A DNA stretch of 64,000 nucleotides from Marixanthomonas sp002364245 (lineage in GTDB: Bacteria; Bacteroidota; Bacteroidia; Flavobacteriales; Flavobacteriaceae): assembly GCA_963973455.1 (NCBI GenBank), contig CAXAZF010000001.1, positions 124,001 through 188,000 of the forward strand. The letters are read 5' to 3'. Both the position numbers and the translations under genes were made by a program. The notes below the pieces were generated by a model. It saw nothing but the letters and a program-made list of their open reading frames with translations, did not search any database and had not been told where the DNA came from. Positions 15,122-24,035 of the stretch are shown piece by piece. The first letter of the stretch is position 1. Every line of letters begins with the position of its first letter.

Positions 15122-18100
15122 ATGAGATATTTCCTTTCCTTATTACTGATAAGTTGTACGTTAACACTACACGCTCAAAAAAAAGATAAAGACAAGAAAG
15201 AAGAAACAAAATGGGATGTTTCCAGTCCCGGAAAAGACTTTAATTACAAAACCCATTCATTTACAACCAACGAAGGGACATGGATGAATCTCGATGTGAG
15301 TCCCGACGGACAAACCATCGTTTTTGATATGTTAGGCGACATTTACACAATGCCGATAACAGGAGGAAAAGCAACTGCCATTAGAACTGGAATTCCTTTT
15401 GAAGTACAGCCTCGTTTTAGCCCCGATGGAAAGAAAATTTCATTTACGAGCGATGCCGGCGGTGGCGATAATATTTGGGTAATGAATACAGATGGTAGCG
15501 ATGCTAAACAAATTACAGACGAAGACTTCCGTTTACTTAACAATGCGGTTTGGGTGCCCGATGGTGATTATTTAATCGCAAGAAAACACTTTACATCAGG
15601 AAGAAGTTTGGGGGCCGGCGAAATGTGGCAGTACCATATTTCAGGAGGAAAAGGCTTACAGCTAACGAAACGGAAAAACGACCAACAAGACGTAAATGAA
15701 CCGTTTGTTTCACCAGACGGCAAGTATTTATATTATTCCGAAGATATGTATCCGGGCGGTAATTTTCAATACAATAAAGACCCGAACAGCCAAATTTATG
15801 TAATCAAGCGCTATAATTTTGAAACCGGAAAAACCGAAACAATTACTGGTGGACCAGGCGGTGCCGCTCGCCCCGTTATTTCACCTAACGGAAAAAAATT
15901 GGCTTTTGTTAAACGAGTACGCGAGAAGAGCGTAATGTACATTCACAATTTAGAAACCGGCGAAGAATGGCCTGTATACGATAAACTTACCAAAGACCAA
16001 CAGGAAGCTTGGGCCATTTTTGGGGTCTATCCTAACTTTAGCTGGATGCCCAATAACACAGACCTTGTATTTTGGAGTGAAGGAAAAATTAATAAGCTTA
16101 ATACTGAGACCCAACAACTAACTAACATTCCATTTACAGCCGATGTGAAAATCGATATTGCAGAGCGTGTACATTTTACCAATAAAGTTGAGGAAGAGAC
16201 CTTTACCCCAAAAGTAATTCGTCATGCAGTGACTTCACCTAATGGAAAAATCGTTATCTTTAATGCTTTGGGCGCTCTCTATAAAAAAGAATTGCCTAAC
16301 GGTTCCCCACAGAGAATTACAAACGGCACCGATTTCGAATTTGAACCAAGATTCTCCCCAGATGGAAAGCATATTGTTTTCGTCACTTGGAACGATCTTG
16401 AAAAAGGTGCCATTTTTAAAGTTTCTACCTCAGGCGGGACTCCTATTAAACTTACTCAAGAAAAAGCAATTTATCGAACACCTTCTTATTCACAAGATGG
16501 TAAACACATTGTTTTCAGAAAAGAAAAAGGAAACACAGATCAAGGTTTTACATTTACTAAAAAACCAGGTATCTATACAATGGACTCTTCTGGTAATAAT
16601 GAAAAGTTTGTTACCGAAAAGGGCGAATACCCTATGTTTAACAAGAATGGAAATCGTATTTTCTTGCAAACGGGAGGTACTTATTTTGGAAACCTTACCA
16701 AAAAATTAATTAGCGTTAATCTACAAGGAAACGATAAAAAGGAACATATAAAATCGAAATACGCCAATAGATTGGTTCCAAGCCCAGATAACAAGTGGAT
16801 TGCTTTTACACATCTTCATAAGGCATACGTCGCTCCGTTAGTATTGAATGGTCAAACCATAGATTTAGACAATAAATCAAAGTCGGTTCCGGTTTCTCAA
16901 ATTGCAAAGGATGCAGGGATTAATTTACATTGGTCGCCAGACAGTAAAAAAATAATGTGGACGTTGGGTGATGAATATTTCAGAAATGAATTAAAAAATA
17001 GGTTTACATTTTTACCGGGTTCTTCTGAAGAAATTCCGGAAATGACGCTCGAAGGAACCAAAATAGGACTTACAGCACCTGTTGATACTCCTTCAGGAAA
17101 AATTGCTTTTATCAATGCCCGAATTATCACCATGAACGGCGACAAAGTAATTGAAAACGGAACTATTGTAATTAATGAAAATAAAATTGAAGCAATTGGT
17201 GAAGCTTCTAAAATCAAGGTTCCCAATGACGCTAAAGTCTATAATGTGAATGGAAAAACCATTATGCCGGGTATGGTCGATGCGCACGCACACGTAGGTG
17301 CATTTCGGTATGGTTTAACCACGCAACAAAACTGGCAATTAATGGCCAACCTTGCATTTGGAGTAACCACTTCTCACGATCCTTCAGCAAACACAGAAAC
17401 GGTGTTCAGTATTTCTGAATTATTAAAAGCCGGTAAATTAACCGGTCCACGATTGTATTCTACCGGTTTTATACTATACGGAGCTGATGGTGATTTTAAA
17501 GCGGTCATCAATAATTTGGATGATGCAAAAAGCAGCATTCGACGTACCAAAGCATTTGGCGCTAAGAGTGTGAAAAGTTATAACCAACCAAGAAGAGAGC
17601 AAAGGCAGCAAGTTCTGCAAGCAGCGCGAGAACAAGGCATTAATGTAGTTCCAGAGGGCGGATCTACTTTTTTCCATAATATTTCAATGGTAATTGATGG
17701 CCATACAGGTGTTGAACACAACATTCCTGTAGCGCCTGTTTATAAAGATATTTTAGAAGTTTGGGGTAAAAGCGAGGTAGGTTACACACCGACACTAATT
17801 GTAAATTATGGCGGATTAAATGGTGAATACTATTATTACCAACGCGATAATGTTTGGGAAAATGAAAAACTATTGCAATTTACACCAAGAAGAATTGTTG
17901 ATAGTCGTTCGCGCCATCGTACCATGGTTCCTGAAAAAGAATATGAAAATGGACATATTTTAGTTTCAGAAACTGCTAAAAAATTGAGTGATGCTGGTGT
18001 AAAAGTTAATTTGGGAGCTCACGGACAATTACAAGGCTTGGGTGCTCATTGGGAAACATGGATGCTTAAACAAGGTGGAATGACCAATCTAGAAGCACTA

Positions 18101-18418
18101 AAAACTGCCACGATTAATGCAGCCGAGTATATTGGAGCTGGAGATGATGTAGGCTCTTTAGAAAAAGGGAAAATGGCAGATTTAATTGTGTTAACAGATA
18201 ACCCATTAGACGATATTGAAAACACACAAAGTATAGAAATGGTAATGGTGAATGGACGCCTATACGATGCAAATACTTTAAACGAAATTGGAAACCATCC
18301 AAAAGAACGTTCACCATTTTGGTGGGAAAACAACAAGTCCAATCAAGCTTTTCCTTGGCATCAAGAAACCGAAAGTTTTATGAGAGGTGGTTGTGGATGT
18401 CACGTAGGCCATCAATAA
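15122..18418 (+). CDS. Exported PD40/TolB-like propeller fused to amidohydrolase
   Basis: This 1098-residue protein has a signal peptide (1-19) and a Lys/Asp-rich linker. About 640 residues of PD40/WD40-like propeller repeats follow, marked by recurring SPDGK and SPNGK turns. The amidohydrolase domain spans about 690-1060. Its metal-binding start is GMVDAHAH near residue 722, with later His residues in VEHNIP and GAHGQ and a closing ADLIVL segment typical of imidazolonepropionase-like hydrolases. The substrate is unknown; cyclic amides or dipeptides are common in the superfamily. The very end is a compact Cys/His tail (GGCGCHVGHQ). It is the likely first gene of a unit, followed after 3 bases by the ABC membrane protein. 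Confidence 0.92.
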   Translation: MRYFLSLLLISCTLTLHAQKKDKDKKEETKWDVSSPGKDFNYKTHSFTTNEGTWMNLDVSPDGQTIVFDMLGDIYTMPITGGKATAIRTGIPFEVQPRFSPDGKKISFTSDAGGGDNIWVMNTDGSDAKQITDEDFRLLNNAVWVPDGDYLIARKHFTSGRSLGAGEMWQYHISGGKGLQLTKRKNDQQDVNEPFVSPDGKYLYYSEDMYPGGNFQYNKDPNSQIYVIKRYNFETGKTETITGGPGGAARPVISPNGKKLAFVKRVREKSVMYIHNLETGEEWPVYDKLTKDQQEAWAIFGVYPNFSWMPNNTDLVFWSEGKINKLNTETQQLTNIPFTADVKIDIAERVHFTNKVEEETFTPKVIRHAVTSPNGKIVIFNALGALYKKELPNGSPQRITNGTDFEFEPRFSPDGKHIVFVTWNDLEKGAIFKVSTSGGTPIKLTQEKAIYRTPSYSQDGKHIVFRKEKGNTDQGFTFTKKPGIYTMDSSGNNEKFVTEKGEYPMFNKNGNRIFLQTGGTYFGNLTKKLISVNLQGNDKKEHIKSKYANRLVPSPDNKWIAFTHLHKAYVAPLVLNGQTIDLDNKSKSVPVSQIAKDAGINLHWSPDSKKIMWTLGDEYFRNELKNRFTFLPGSSEEIPEMTLEGTKIGLTAPVDTPSGKIAFINARIITMNGDKVIENGTIVINENKIEAIGEASKIKVPNDAKVYNVNGKTIMPGMVDAHAHVGAFRYGLTTQQNWQLMANLAFGVTTSHDPSANTETVFSISELLKAGKLTGPRLYSTGFILYGADGDFKAVINNLDDAKSSIRRTKAFGAKSVKSYNQPRREQRQQVLQAAREQGINVVPEGGSTFFHNISMVIDGHTGVEHNIPVAPVYKDILEVWGKSEVGYTPTLIVNYGGLNGEYYYYQRDNVWENEKLLQFTPRRIVDSRSRHRTMVPEKEYENGHILVSETAKKLSDAGVKVNLGAHGQLQGLGAHWETWMLKQGGMTNLEALKTATINAAEYIGAGDDVGSLEKGKMADLIVLTDNPLDDIENTQSIEMVMVNGRLYDANTLNEIGNHPKERSPFWWENNKSNQAFPWHQETESFMRGGCGCHVGHQ

Positions 18419-18421
18419 ATT

Positions 18422-18733
18422 ATGAATGTAAGAGCCTATTGGCATTTTTATAAAGATATTTTCCCCTTTATAGCAGCATTTGGGATAGTCTGTGCTATTG
18501 CAACCAATGTATTTTGGGCTTTTACCCTTTTTTGTACTATAGGTTTATTGATTGGTTTTTTAGGTTTTCAGGTTTTTAAGAAGGGTGAATATTATTTTTA
18601 TTACAACTTAGGAATTACTAAATGGAACTTATTAAAAATCAGTTTTTTCATTAATTTACTTATCGCAATTCCACTGTTTTCAATTCTATTAACCTGTTTT
18701 TATCTTTTCTTTGGCGACTTTACAAGTACATGA
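18422..18733 (+). CDS. Small membrane protein, probable permease partner of the ABC ATPase
   Basis: This 103-residue protein has three to four hydrophobic segments (about residues 12-30, 32-50 and 72-98) and no signal peptide motif or catalytic site. It starts three bases after the amidohydrolase stop, and its last 23 bases overlap the start of the ABC ATPase gene. By position it is the best candidate for the membrane component of that transporter. It is much smaller than a usual ABC permease, so it would have to oligomerise or work with another protein. I do not recognise a named family. Confidence 0.75.
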   Translation: MNVRAYWHFYKDIFPFIAAFGIVCAIATNVFWAFTLFCTIGLLIGFLGFQVFKKGEYYFYYNLGITKWNLLKISFFINLLIAIPLFSILLTCFYLFFGDFTST

Positions 18734-19376
18734 TGTAACCAAAAGCTTCGGAAAAACCCAAGTTTTAAAGAATGTTTCTTTTTCAATGGAAACAGGAGAT
18801 GTCTTTGGAGTCTTTGGAAGAAATGGCAGCGGAAAATCTACCTTGTTAAAAATTCTCTTTGGGACGCTTTCCGCAGATAGTTTAGAGCTTGAAATAAACG
18901 AAACAAAAATTTCCACTTCCGAAGTCATAAAAAAACAGCTTATCGCCTATTTACCACAACACCCATTTTTGCCTAAAAACCAAACAGTACGCGACATTAT
19001 CCCGATGTATTTTCAGAAAGAAAAAGAACAAGATGCTATTTTTTACCATCCGTATGTAGCTACCCTAACGCATAAAAAAGCTGGAGAACTTTCACATGGA
19101 GAACGTAAGTTTTTTGAAACCATTTTAATCAGTCATTTGCCACATCCCTTTCTTATGCTGGACGAGCCTTTTTCCATGCTGGAACCGCTTCAAACAAAAG
19201 CATTAAAAGAATTTTTAGTAAAAATTTCAGAAACAAAAGGCATTATTATCACCGACCATTATTACGCTGATGTTTTAGATATTACCACTAAAAACATTGT
19301 TTTAAAAGACGGAGAGAGCATCACTATAAACTCAATTGAAGATTTAAAGGAAAACGAGTACCTTTCTAAAAACTAA
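18711..19376 (+). CDS. ABC transporter ATP-binding protein (TTG start)
   Basis: The 221-residue ATPase has the standard order: Walker A GRNGSGKST (about 36-44), the Q-loop region LPQHPFLP, the signature LSHGE, Walker B LMLDEP and a switch His in ITDHYY. It energises transport of an unknown substrate. The only start that keeps the first beta strand (LQVHDVTKSFGKT) is a TTG at 18711, inside the last 23 bases of the membrane-protein gene, so translation is probably coupled. The next ATG (18786) would remove the domain's first strand. The helical domain is short, as in small flavobacterial ABC modules. Confidence 0.9.
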   Translation: MATLQVHDVTKSFGKTQVLKNVSFSMETGDVFGVFGRNGSGKSTLLKILFGTLSADSLELEINETKISTSEVIKKQLIAYLPQHPFLPKNQTVRDIIPMYFQKEKEQDAIFYHPYVATLTHKKAGELSHGERKFFETILISHLPHPFLMLDEPFSMLEPLQTKALKEFLVKISETKGIIITDHYYADVLDITTKNIVLKDGESITINSIEDLKENEYLSKN

Positions 19377-19381
19377 TCAAG

Positions 19382-20452
19382 ATGAAAAAAATACTATTGC
19401 TTTGTTCCATTTTGGCAATTACTATTAATTGTAAAAATGAAGCTGAAACTAAAACAAAACAGGAAACAAAACCAGTTGTTTCAGAAACTGATTACCTTTC
19501 CTTTACAGATAAGGACGATCAATTTACCGGCGGAATTAAAATGATTCCTATAGAAACACCAAAAGGAACGTTTAATGTTTGGACCAAGCAAACGGGCAAC
19601 AATCCAACGATAAAAGTATTGTTGTTACACGGCGGCCCCGGAATGACACACGAAATTTATGAATGTTTTGACGGTTACTTTCCTCAGGAAGGAATTGAGT
19701 ATTATTACTACGATCAATTAGGTAGTTACTACAGCGACCAACCAGACGACAAAAGCCTTTGGAAAACCGAACGGTTTGTTGAAGAAGTAGAACAAGTGCG
19801 AAAAGCGTTGGGTCTAAACAGTGATAACTTTTATTTATTTGGGCAATCTTGGGGCGGTATTTTAGCACTGGAATACGCTTTAAAATATCAAGATAATCTG
19901 AAAGGATTAATCGTTTCAAATATGGTGCCTTCCATTCCCGATTATATGAAATATAATGAAGAGGTTTTAGCACCTCAGCTTGATTCTACCGTTTTAAAAA
20001 AAATTATGCAGTATGAAGCTGCTGAAGACTATGAAAATCAAGAGTATCTTAACTTAATTGTAGAAAATTACTATCCTAAACACGTAATCCGTATGCCTAT
20101 GGAAGCATGGCCTAACTCTTTGAACAGAGGGTTTAAACATGTGAATACAGGTGTGTATGTGACCATGCAAGGTCCAAGTGAATTTGGTATAAAAGGCGAT
20201 GCTACATTAAAGGATTGGGATGTAAAAGATCGTGTACAAGAAATTACAGTTCCAACGCTTTCCATTGGTGCCACACACGATACTATGAATCCTGAAGAAA
20301 TGAAGTGGCTCGCCAATAATGTTAAAAACGGAAGGTTTCACCTCTGCCCTAACGGAAGTCACCTATCACAATACGATGATCAAGAGGTTTTCTTTGAAGG
20401 ATTGATTCAGTTTATAGATGATGTCGATTCTGGAAATTTCAAAAAAGGATAA
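19382..20452 (+). CDS. Proline iminopeptidase-like (S33) alpha/beta hydrolase lipoprotein
   Basis: The 356-residue lipoprotein has a signal with lipobox ending TINC (Cys19) and a charged linker. The alpha/beta hydrolase fold shows the oxyanion motif LLHGGPGMTHE, nucleophile GQSWGG (Ser156), the acid in GATHDTMNP and the His in NGSHLSQYDD. The HGGPG motif and overall length match proline iminopeptidases (S33), which remove N-terminal proline. Lipidation suggests it works in the periplasm or on the surface. It begins five bases after the ABC ATPase gene, so the amidohydrolase, ABC module and this enzyme may form one peptide-handling transcript. A clear terminator follows. Confidence 0.9.
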   Translation: MKKILLLCSILAITINCKNEAETKTKQETKPVVSETDYLSFTDKDDQFTGGIKMIPIETPKGTFNVWTKQTGNNPTIKVLLLHGGPGMTHEIYECFDGYFPQEGIEYYYYDQLGSYYSDQPDDKSLWKTERFVEEVEQVRKALGLNSDNFYLFGQSWGGILALEYALKYQDNLKGLIVSNMVPSIPDYMKYNEEVLAPQLDSTVLKKIMQYEAAEDYENQEYLNLIVENYYPKHVIRMPMEAWPNSLNRGFKHVNTGVYVTMQGPSEFGIKGDATLKDWDVKDRVQEITVPTLSIGATHDTMNPEEMKWLANNVKNGRFHLCPNGSHLSQYDDQEVFFEGLIQFIDDVDSGNFKKG

Positions 20453-20456
20453 AAAA

Positions 20457-20478
20457 AAGACCCCAAAAATGGGGTCTT
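20457..20478. terminator. Bidirectional terminator between S33 peptidase and fasciclin genes
   Basis: AAGACCCC and GGGGTCTT form a perfect eight-base stem with a six-base loop. A-rich sequence lies upstream, giving a T-run for the minus-strand gene. Confidence 0.75.
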
Positions 20479-20501
20479 CTTGATTATTCCAGAGAAAGGA
20501 A

Positions 20502-21122
20502 TTATCCTTTAGGCATTAATACTTTATCAATGCTGTGAACAACACCATTAGATGCATCCATATTGGCATTTAATACTGTTGCAGTATTACCTTTAGCATC
20601 CTTTATCATTATTTTATCATCTTTCATAGATAAAATAACGTTTTCACCTTGTAAAGTCGTTACTCGGTATTTATTGTCATTATCTTTTATTGCTTTCATA
20701 AGAGCATCGCCTGTCCACTCACCAGAAACAACATGATATTTTAATAATCCTTGAAGTTGAGTTTTATTCTCATCCATCATTAAATTATCCAAGTTTGTCT
20801 TTGGTACAGCTTCAAAAGCTTCATTGGTTGGAGCAAATACTGTGTACTCACCTTCTTCCATAAAAGTTTGTGCAAGCCCTGCTTGTTTAAGTGCAGAAAC
20901 TAAAGTAGACATATTCTGGTTGTTCATAGCTTTTGAGGCAATTGTATTTTCCTCAAATTCTTTTTTGGCCAACATAGCCTCTTCTTCAGCCTTTTTCTGG
21001 GCTTCCATTTCCATTTTTTCAGCTTCGGCCTTTGCTTCAGCTTCTTTCTTTTTTCCGTCATTACATGCTGTAAACAACATAGTTGCTACTGCAAGTGACA
21101 TAATAATTGATTTGAATTTCAT
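20502..21122 (-). CDS. Fasciclin (FAS1) domain lipoprotein
   Basis: The 206-residue product is a lipoprotein (lipobox LFTAC) with a Cys-Asn-Asp-Gly-Lys-Lys-Lys start. An Ala/Glu/Lys coiled-coil spacer (about residues 22-60) follows, then one FAS1 domain (TVFAPTNEAFEAVP, LLKYHVVSG and the closing NGVVHSIDKVLMPKG). FAS1 domains mediate adhesion or matrix interactions. I chose the ATG at 21122 because it gives a clean signal peptide; the frame extends to 21173 but those codons lie in the promoter region. The -7 box is at 21152-21159. The spacer probably holds the domain away from the membrane. Confidence 0.92.
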   Translation of the reverse strand: MKFKSIIMSLAVATMLFTACNDGKKKEAEAKAEAEKMEMEAQKKAEEEAMLAKKEFEENTIASKAMNNQNMSTLVSALKQAGLAQTFMEEGEYTVFAPTNEAFEAVPKTNLDNLMMDENKTQLQGLLKYHVVSGEWTGDALMKAIKDNDNKYRVTTLQGENVILSMKDDKIMIKDAKGNTATVLNANMDASNGVVHSIDKVLMPKG

Positions 21123-21151
21123 AACGTTGTTGATTTTTGTTTTGTTTGAAA

Positions 21152-21159
21152 CAAAGATA
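21152..21159 (-). promoter_or_regulatory. -7 box TATCTTTG for the fasciclin gene
   Basis: This is an exact match to TAnnTTTG on the minus strand, 29 bases before the chosen ATG at 21122. It supports that start over the longer reading frame beginning at 21173. Confidence 0.65.
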
Positions 21160-21321
21160 ACGCTGAGTTTCATAAGGTTGTATTAAACCTCCTTAATTTT
21201 AAGTTAAATATTGAACAGATTCTTTCTCTAACTTGATTTTATAGGCACTTATTTTATTAAATGGACTTGACAAACTTCTAAAAGTTGTATATTTAAAAGC
21301 ACATTAATAAAATTTAAAAAA

Positions 21322-21699
21322 ATGGTTAAAGCAAAGTATCAAAATGTTTTGGATTTAGGAGAAAAACTTAAAATCCAGAATGGTGACGTAAAAGAAGAAA
21401 ACGGAAAACTGAAAATTTGGGGAACTGCAAATACTCAGTACGACAAAGACCGCTTATGGGATGAAATTAAAAAGTCTGGTGGTGAAAACCCGCAAGACCT
21501 CGAAGCAGATATTAAAGTAGCAGATAAAAATGCATACGCATATCACACTGTGGAGAAAGGCGAATCCCTCAGTAAAATTTCAAAAAAATATTACGGAGAC
21601 CCTATGAAATACAATAAAATTTTTGAAGCTAATCGTAATATATTGGATAATCCAGATGTAATACATCCTGGACAAGAACTTGAAATACCAAACAAGTAA
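21322..21699 (+). CDS. BON/LysM-domain protein (Kbp/YgaU-like)
   Basis: This 125-residue protein has no signal peptide. The N-terminal half resembles a BON-like alpha/beta domain (about 8-65, with LKIWGTANTQYDKDRLWDEIK). The C-terminal half is a LysM motif (about 73-122: YHTVEKGESLSKISKKYYGDPMKYNKIFEAN, ending HPGQELEIP). The same BON plus LysM order is seen in Escherichia coli Kbp (YgaU), a cytoplasmic potassium-binding protein. Peptidoglycan binding is the other usual role of LysM but is less likely without an export signal. It is monocistronic, with a strong terminator after it. Confidence 0.88.
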   Translation: MVKAKYQNVLDLGEKLKIQNGDVKEENGKLKIWGTANTQYDKDRLWDEIKKSGGENPQDLEADIKVADKNAYAYHTVEKGESLSKISKKYYGDPMKYNKIFEANRNILDNPDVIHPGQELEIPNK

Positions 21700-21723
21700 A
21701 TGCTCCCATTATTAATTGAAACA

Positions 21724-21755
21724 GGCTGTCTATAAAAATATAGACAGCTTTTTTT
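21724..21755 (+). terminator. Intrinsic terminator after the LysM gene
   Basis: GCTGTCTATA and TATAGACAGC form a perfect ten-base stem around AAAA, followed by seven or more T residues. Confidence 0.85.
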
Positions 21756-21797
21756 GTTGCATAATTAAAACCAAAGCAATTTCTTTAATTTTATATT

Positions 21798-22559
21798 ATG
21801 GAAATAATTAGTTCCCTTTCCCCCTATTTGCTTGTCGGACTCTTTTTTTTAGGGGCGACAGCCTTCACTTTATCAACAATAAGTGGTGGTGGCGGAGCTT
21901 TGATGCAGATACCCATTCTCAATTTTTTAATCGGCACTTCACAAACCGCTCCCGTTATCAATTTGGGTACTTTTATAAGTCGCCCCACACGTATAATTAT
22001 TTTCTGGAAGCACATTGTATGGAAGGTGTTTTGGTTTTATGTTCCTTCGGCTATGATTGGTGCCGTTCTGGCTGCTTGGCTTTTTGCAGAAGTGAAAATT
22101 TATTGGGTACAAATTATCGTCGGACTGTTTTTGGTAAGCACCTTTTTTCAATACCGTTTCGGAAAAAAAGAGCGGTCTTTTGAAGTAAAACTCTGGTATT
22201 TTATTCCCTTAGGCTTCTTCATCTCCATAATAGGAACCCTAACCGGCGGAATGGGTCCAATTTTAAACCCATTTCTACTTAATGCAGGTATTGATAAAGA
22301 GTCTCTAGTAGGAACCAAAGCCGCACAATCTTTCTTTTTAGGAATTGCTCAAATAGGTAGCTACGCCTTTTTTGGTTTATTAACCGATGAGCTTTGGGTT
22401 TACGGAATTGCAATGGGACTTGGTGCCATCGTCGGCAACCTTATCGGAAAATGGTTGTTGCAGCGTATGAGCAAACTCGCCTTTAGAAAATGGGTAATCG
22501 CAATTATGGTAATTAGTGGAATTGTTTTAATTGTAAAAGCAGCTAGTGAGTTGTTATAA
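21798..22559 (+). CDS. TauE/SafE-family sulfite exporter-like permease
   Basis: The 253-residue inner-membrane protein has about eight hydrophobic helices arranged as two repeats. Typical TauE/SafE glycine motifs are visible early (FTLSTISGGGGALMQIP) and in the second half (GTLTGGMGPILNPFLL). The family exports sulfite, sulfoacetate or other organosulfur anions, or transports small organic acids. Its stop codon overlaps the convergent AAA ATPase stop by six bases (22554-22559), leaving no room for a terminator. The substrate is not predictable; a sulfur role is only a family-level guess. Confidence 0.88.
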   Translation: MEIISSLSPYLLVGLFFLGATAFTLSTISGGGGALMQIPILNFLIGTSQTAPVINLGTFISRPTRIIIFWKHIVWKVFWFYVPSAMIGAVLAAWLFAEVKIYWVQIIVGLFLVSTFFQYRFGKKERSFEVKLWYFIPLGFFISIIGTLTGGMGPILNPFLLNAGIDKESLVGTKAAQSFFLGIAQIGSYAFFGLLTDELWVYGIAMGLGAIVGNLIGKWLLQRMSKLAFRKWVIAIMVISGIVLIVKAASELL

Positions 22560-24017
22560 CCCACTTATATATCCGCCATAGACATCTTTAAACTCTAATC
22601 CATCGCCCAAATTATGCTTGCTCAATTTTTTATATTCTGAAAGTGCCCATAATACAAACTCTTTGTAAAATGGTCTGTCTTTTGCTGAAATATCTGGTAC
22701 GTGCTTTTTCAGCAATTGCTCTAAGGGTTCAATCTTGTTGAGTTGACGTTTATATTCAGTATCGGATAGCGTATCCAAGAGTTCAAAACCGCTTTCTTCA
22801 AAAAACCAAGCGACAACATTGGCATAAGGATCTACATCGCTTTCTTTATGCAGTTTTTCTATTTTCGGAAAATAGTTTTCAAATTGCGACTTAACAGCAC
22901 TGTTAATCAATTGTTCAGCAACCTCGCTAGCGCCTTCTTGTTCGCCTTCGTACACCAATTCTACTTTTCCTGTAATGGCTGGGATAATTCCCATAAAATC
23001 ACTTAGCCTTACTGAAGTTTTTTCTTCTCCATTTTGCAACGCACGTCTTTCAGATGTACTTAATAAATTTTCGAAAGCGGTAATACTTAGTCGAGCACTT
23101 ACCCCACTTTTAGCATCAATAAACTCACTTTTACGGGCTTCAAAACTTATTTGTTCTACAATATCTTTTGCCAATTCGGGGACGTAAATTTTTTCTTTGG
23201 TTGCAGAAGCTTCCGCTGTTTCCTGTTCGGTAATGGTTCGTGCAGTTTCAATATCCTCTGGATAATGCGTCAATATTTGCGAACCAATTCTATCTTTTAA
23301 TGGTGTTACAATACTTCCTCGGTTGGTATAATCTTCCGGGTTTGCGGTAAACACAAACTGAACATCCAACGGCATTCGTAATTTAAAGCCACGAATCTGT
23401 ACATCGCCTTCTTGTAAAATATTGAACAGTGCTACTTGTATGCGTGGTTGTAAATCGGGCAATTCGTTAATAACAAAAATGCTTCGGTTGGCACGTGGAA
23501 TCATCCCAAAATGAATCACACGGTCATCAGCATAGGTCAGTTTTAAATTGGCAGCTTTAATAGGATCTACATCGCCTATAATATCAGCCACCGTAACATC
23601 TGGTGTTGCTAGTTTTTCTGAAAAACGTTCATCACGATGTAGCCATTCTATTGGGGTTTTATCGCCTTTCTCCTCTACTATCTCTTTTGCAAACCGAGAA
23701 ATAGGATGAAAAGGATCGTCATTTATTTCGCTTTCTGCTACAATGGGTATATATTCATCTAATAACGAAACCATTTGTCGTGCCAAACGGGTTTTGGCCT
23801 GCCCTCGTAATCCAAGAAGGTTTATGTTGTGTTTAGAAAGGATAGCACGCTCTAGTTCTGGTATAACGGTATAATCGTAACCGTGAATTCCTTCAAAAAC
23901 AGTTTCTTTTTTTAATAATTTTTGAAGTAAGTTTCTACGTAATTCTTCTTTTATGGTTTTGTATTCAAATCCGGCTTTTTTTAAGTCGCCGAAGGTTTTT
24001 ATATTTTCAATTTTCAT
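22554..24017 (-). CDS. AAA+ ATPase of the magnesium-chelatase/MoxR type
   Basis: This 487-residue cytoplasmic ATPase is paired with a VWA protein, the usual MoxR/BchI-type arrangement. The nucleotide loop GLRGQAKT (residues 69-76) has Ala74 where the classic Walker A has Gly but keeps Lys75 and Thr76. Walker B is FVINELPDL, and a sensor region follows in VFTANPEDYTNRGSIVTPLKDR. The long C-terminal part is helical. Such pairs act as chaperones that insert metals or remodel partner complexes. It starts 18 bases after the VWA gene on the same strand and ends overlapping the TauE stop. Confidence 0.9.
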   Translation of the reverse strand: MKIENIKTFGDLKKAGFEYKTIKEELRRNLLQKLLKKETVFEGIHGYDYTVIPELERAILSKHNINLLGLRGQAKTRLARQMVSLLDEYIPIVAESEINDDPFHPISRFAKEIVEEKGDKTPIEWLHRDERFSEKLATPDVTVADIIGDVDPIKAANLKLTYADDRVIHFGMIPRANRSIFVINELPDLQPRIQVALFNILQEGDVQIRGFKLRMPLDVQFVFTANPEDYTNRGSIVTPLKDRIGSQILTHYPEDIETARTITEQETAEASATKEKIYVPELAKDIVEQISFEARKSEFIDAKSGVSARLSITAFENLLSTSERRALQNGEEKTSVRLSDFMGIIPAITGKVELVYEGEQEGASEVAEQLINSAVKSQFENYFPKIEKLHKESDVDPYANVVAWFFEESGFELLDTLSDTEYKRQLNKIEPLEQLLKKHVPDISAKDRPFYKEFVLWALSEYKKLSKHNLGDGLEFKDVYGGYISGL

Positions 24018-24035
24018 ATTTTCTTTTTCTAAGTA

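Noticed and set aside
16242..16709. 155-codon plus-strand reading frame inside the amidohydrolase gene
   Set aside because: It overlaps the long PD40-amidohydrolase in another frame, and its translation has no domain, signal or sensible composition.
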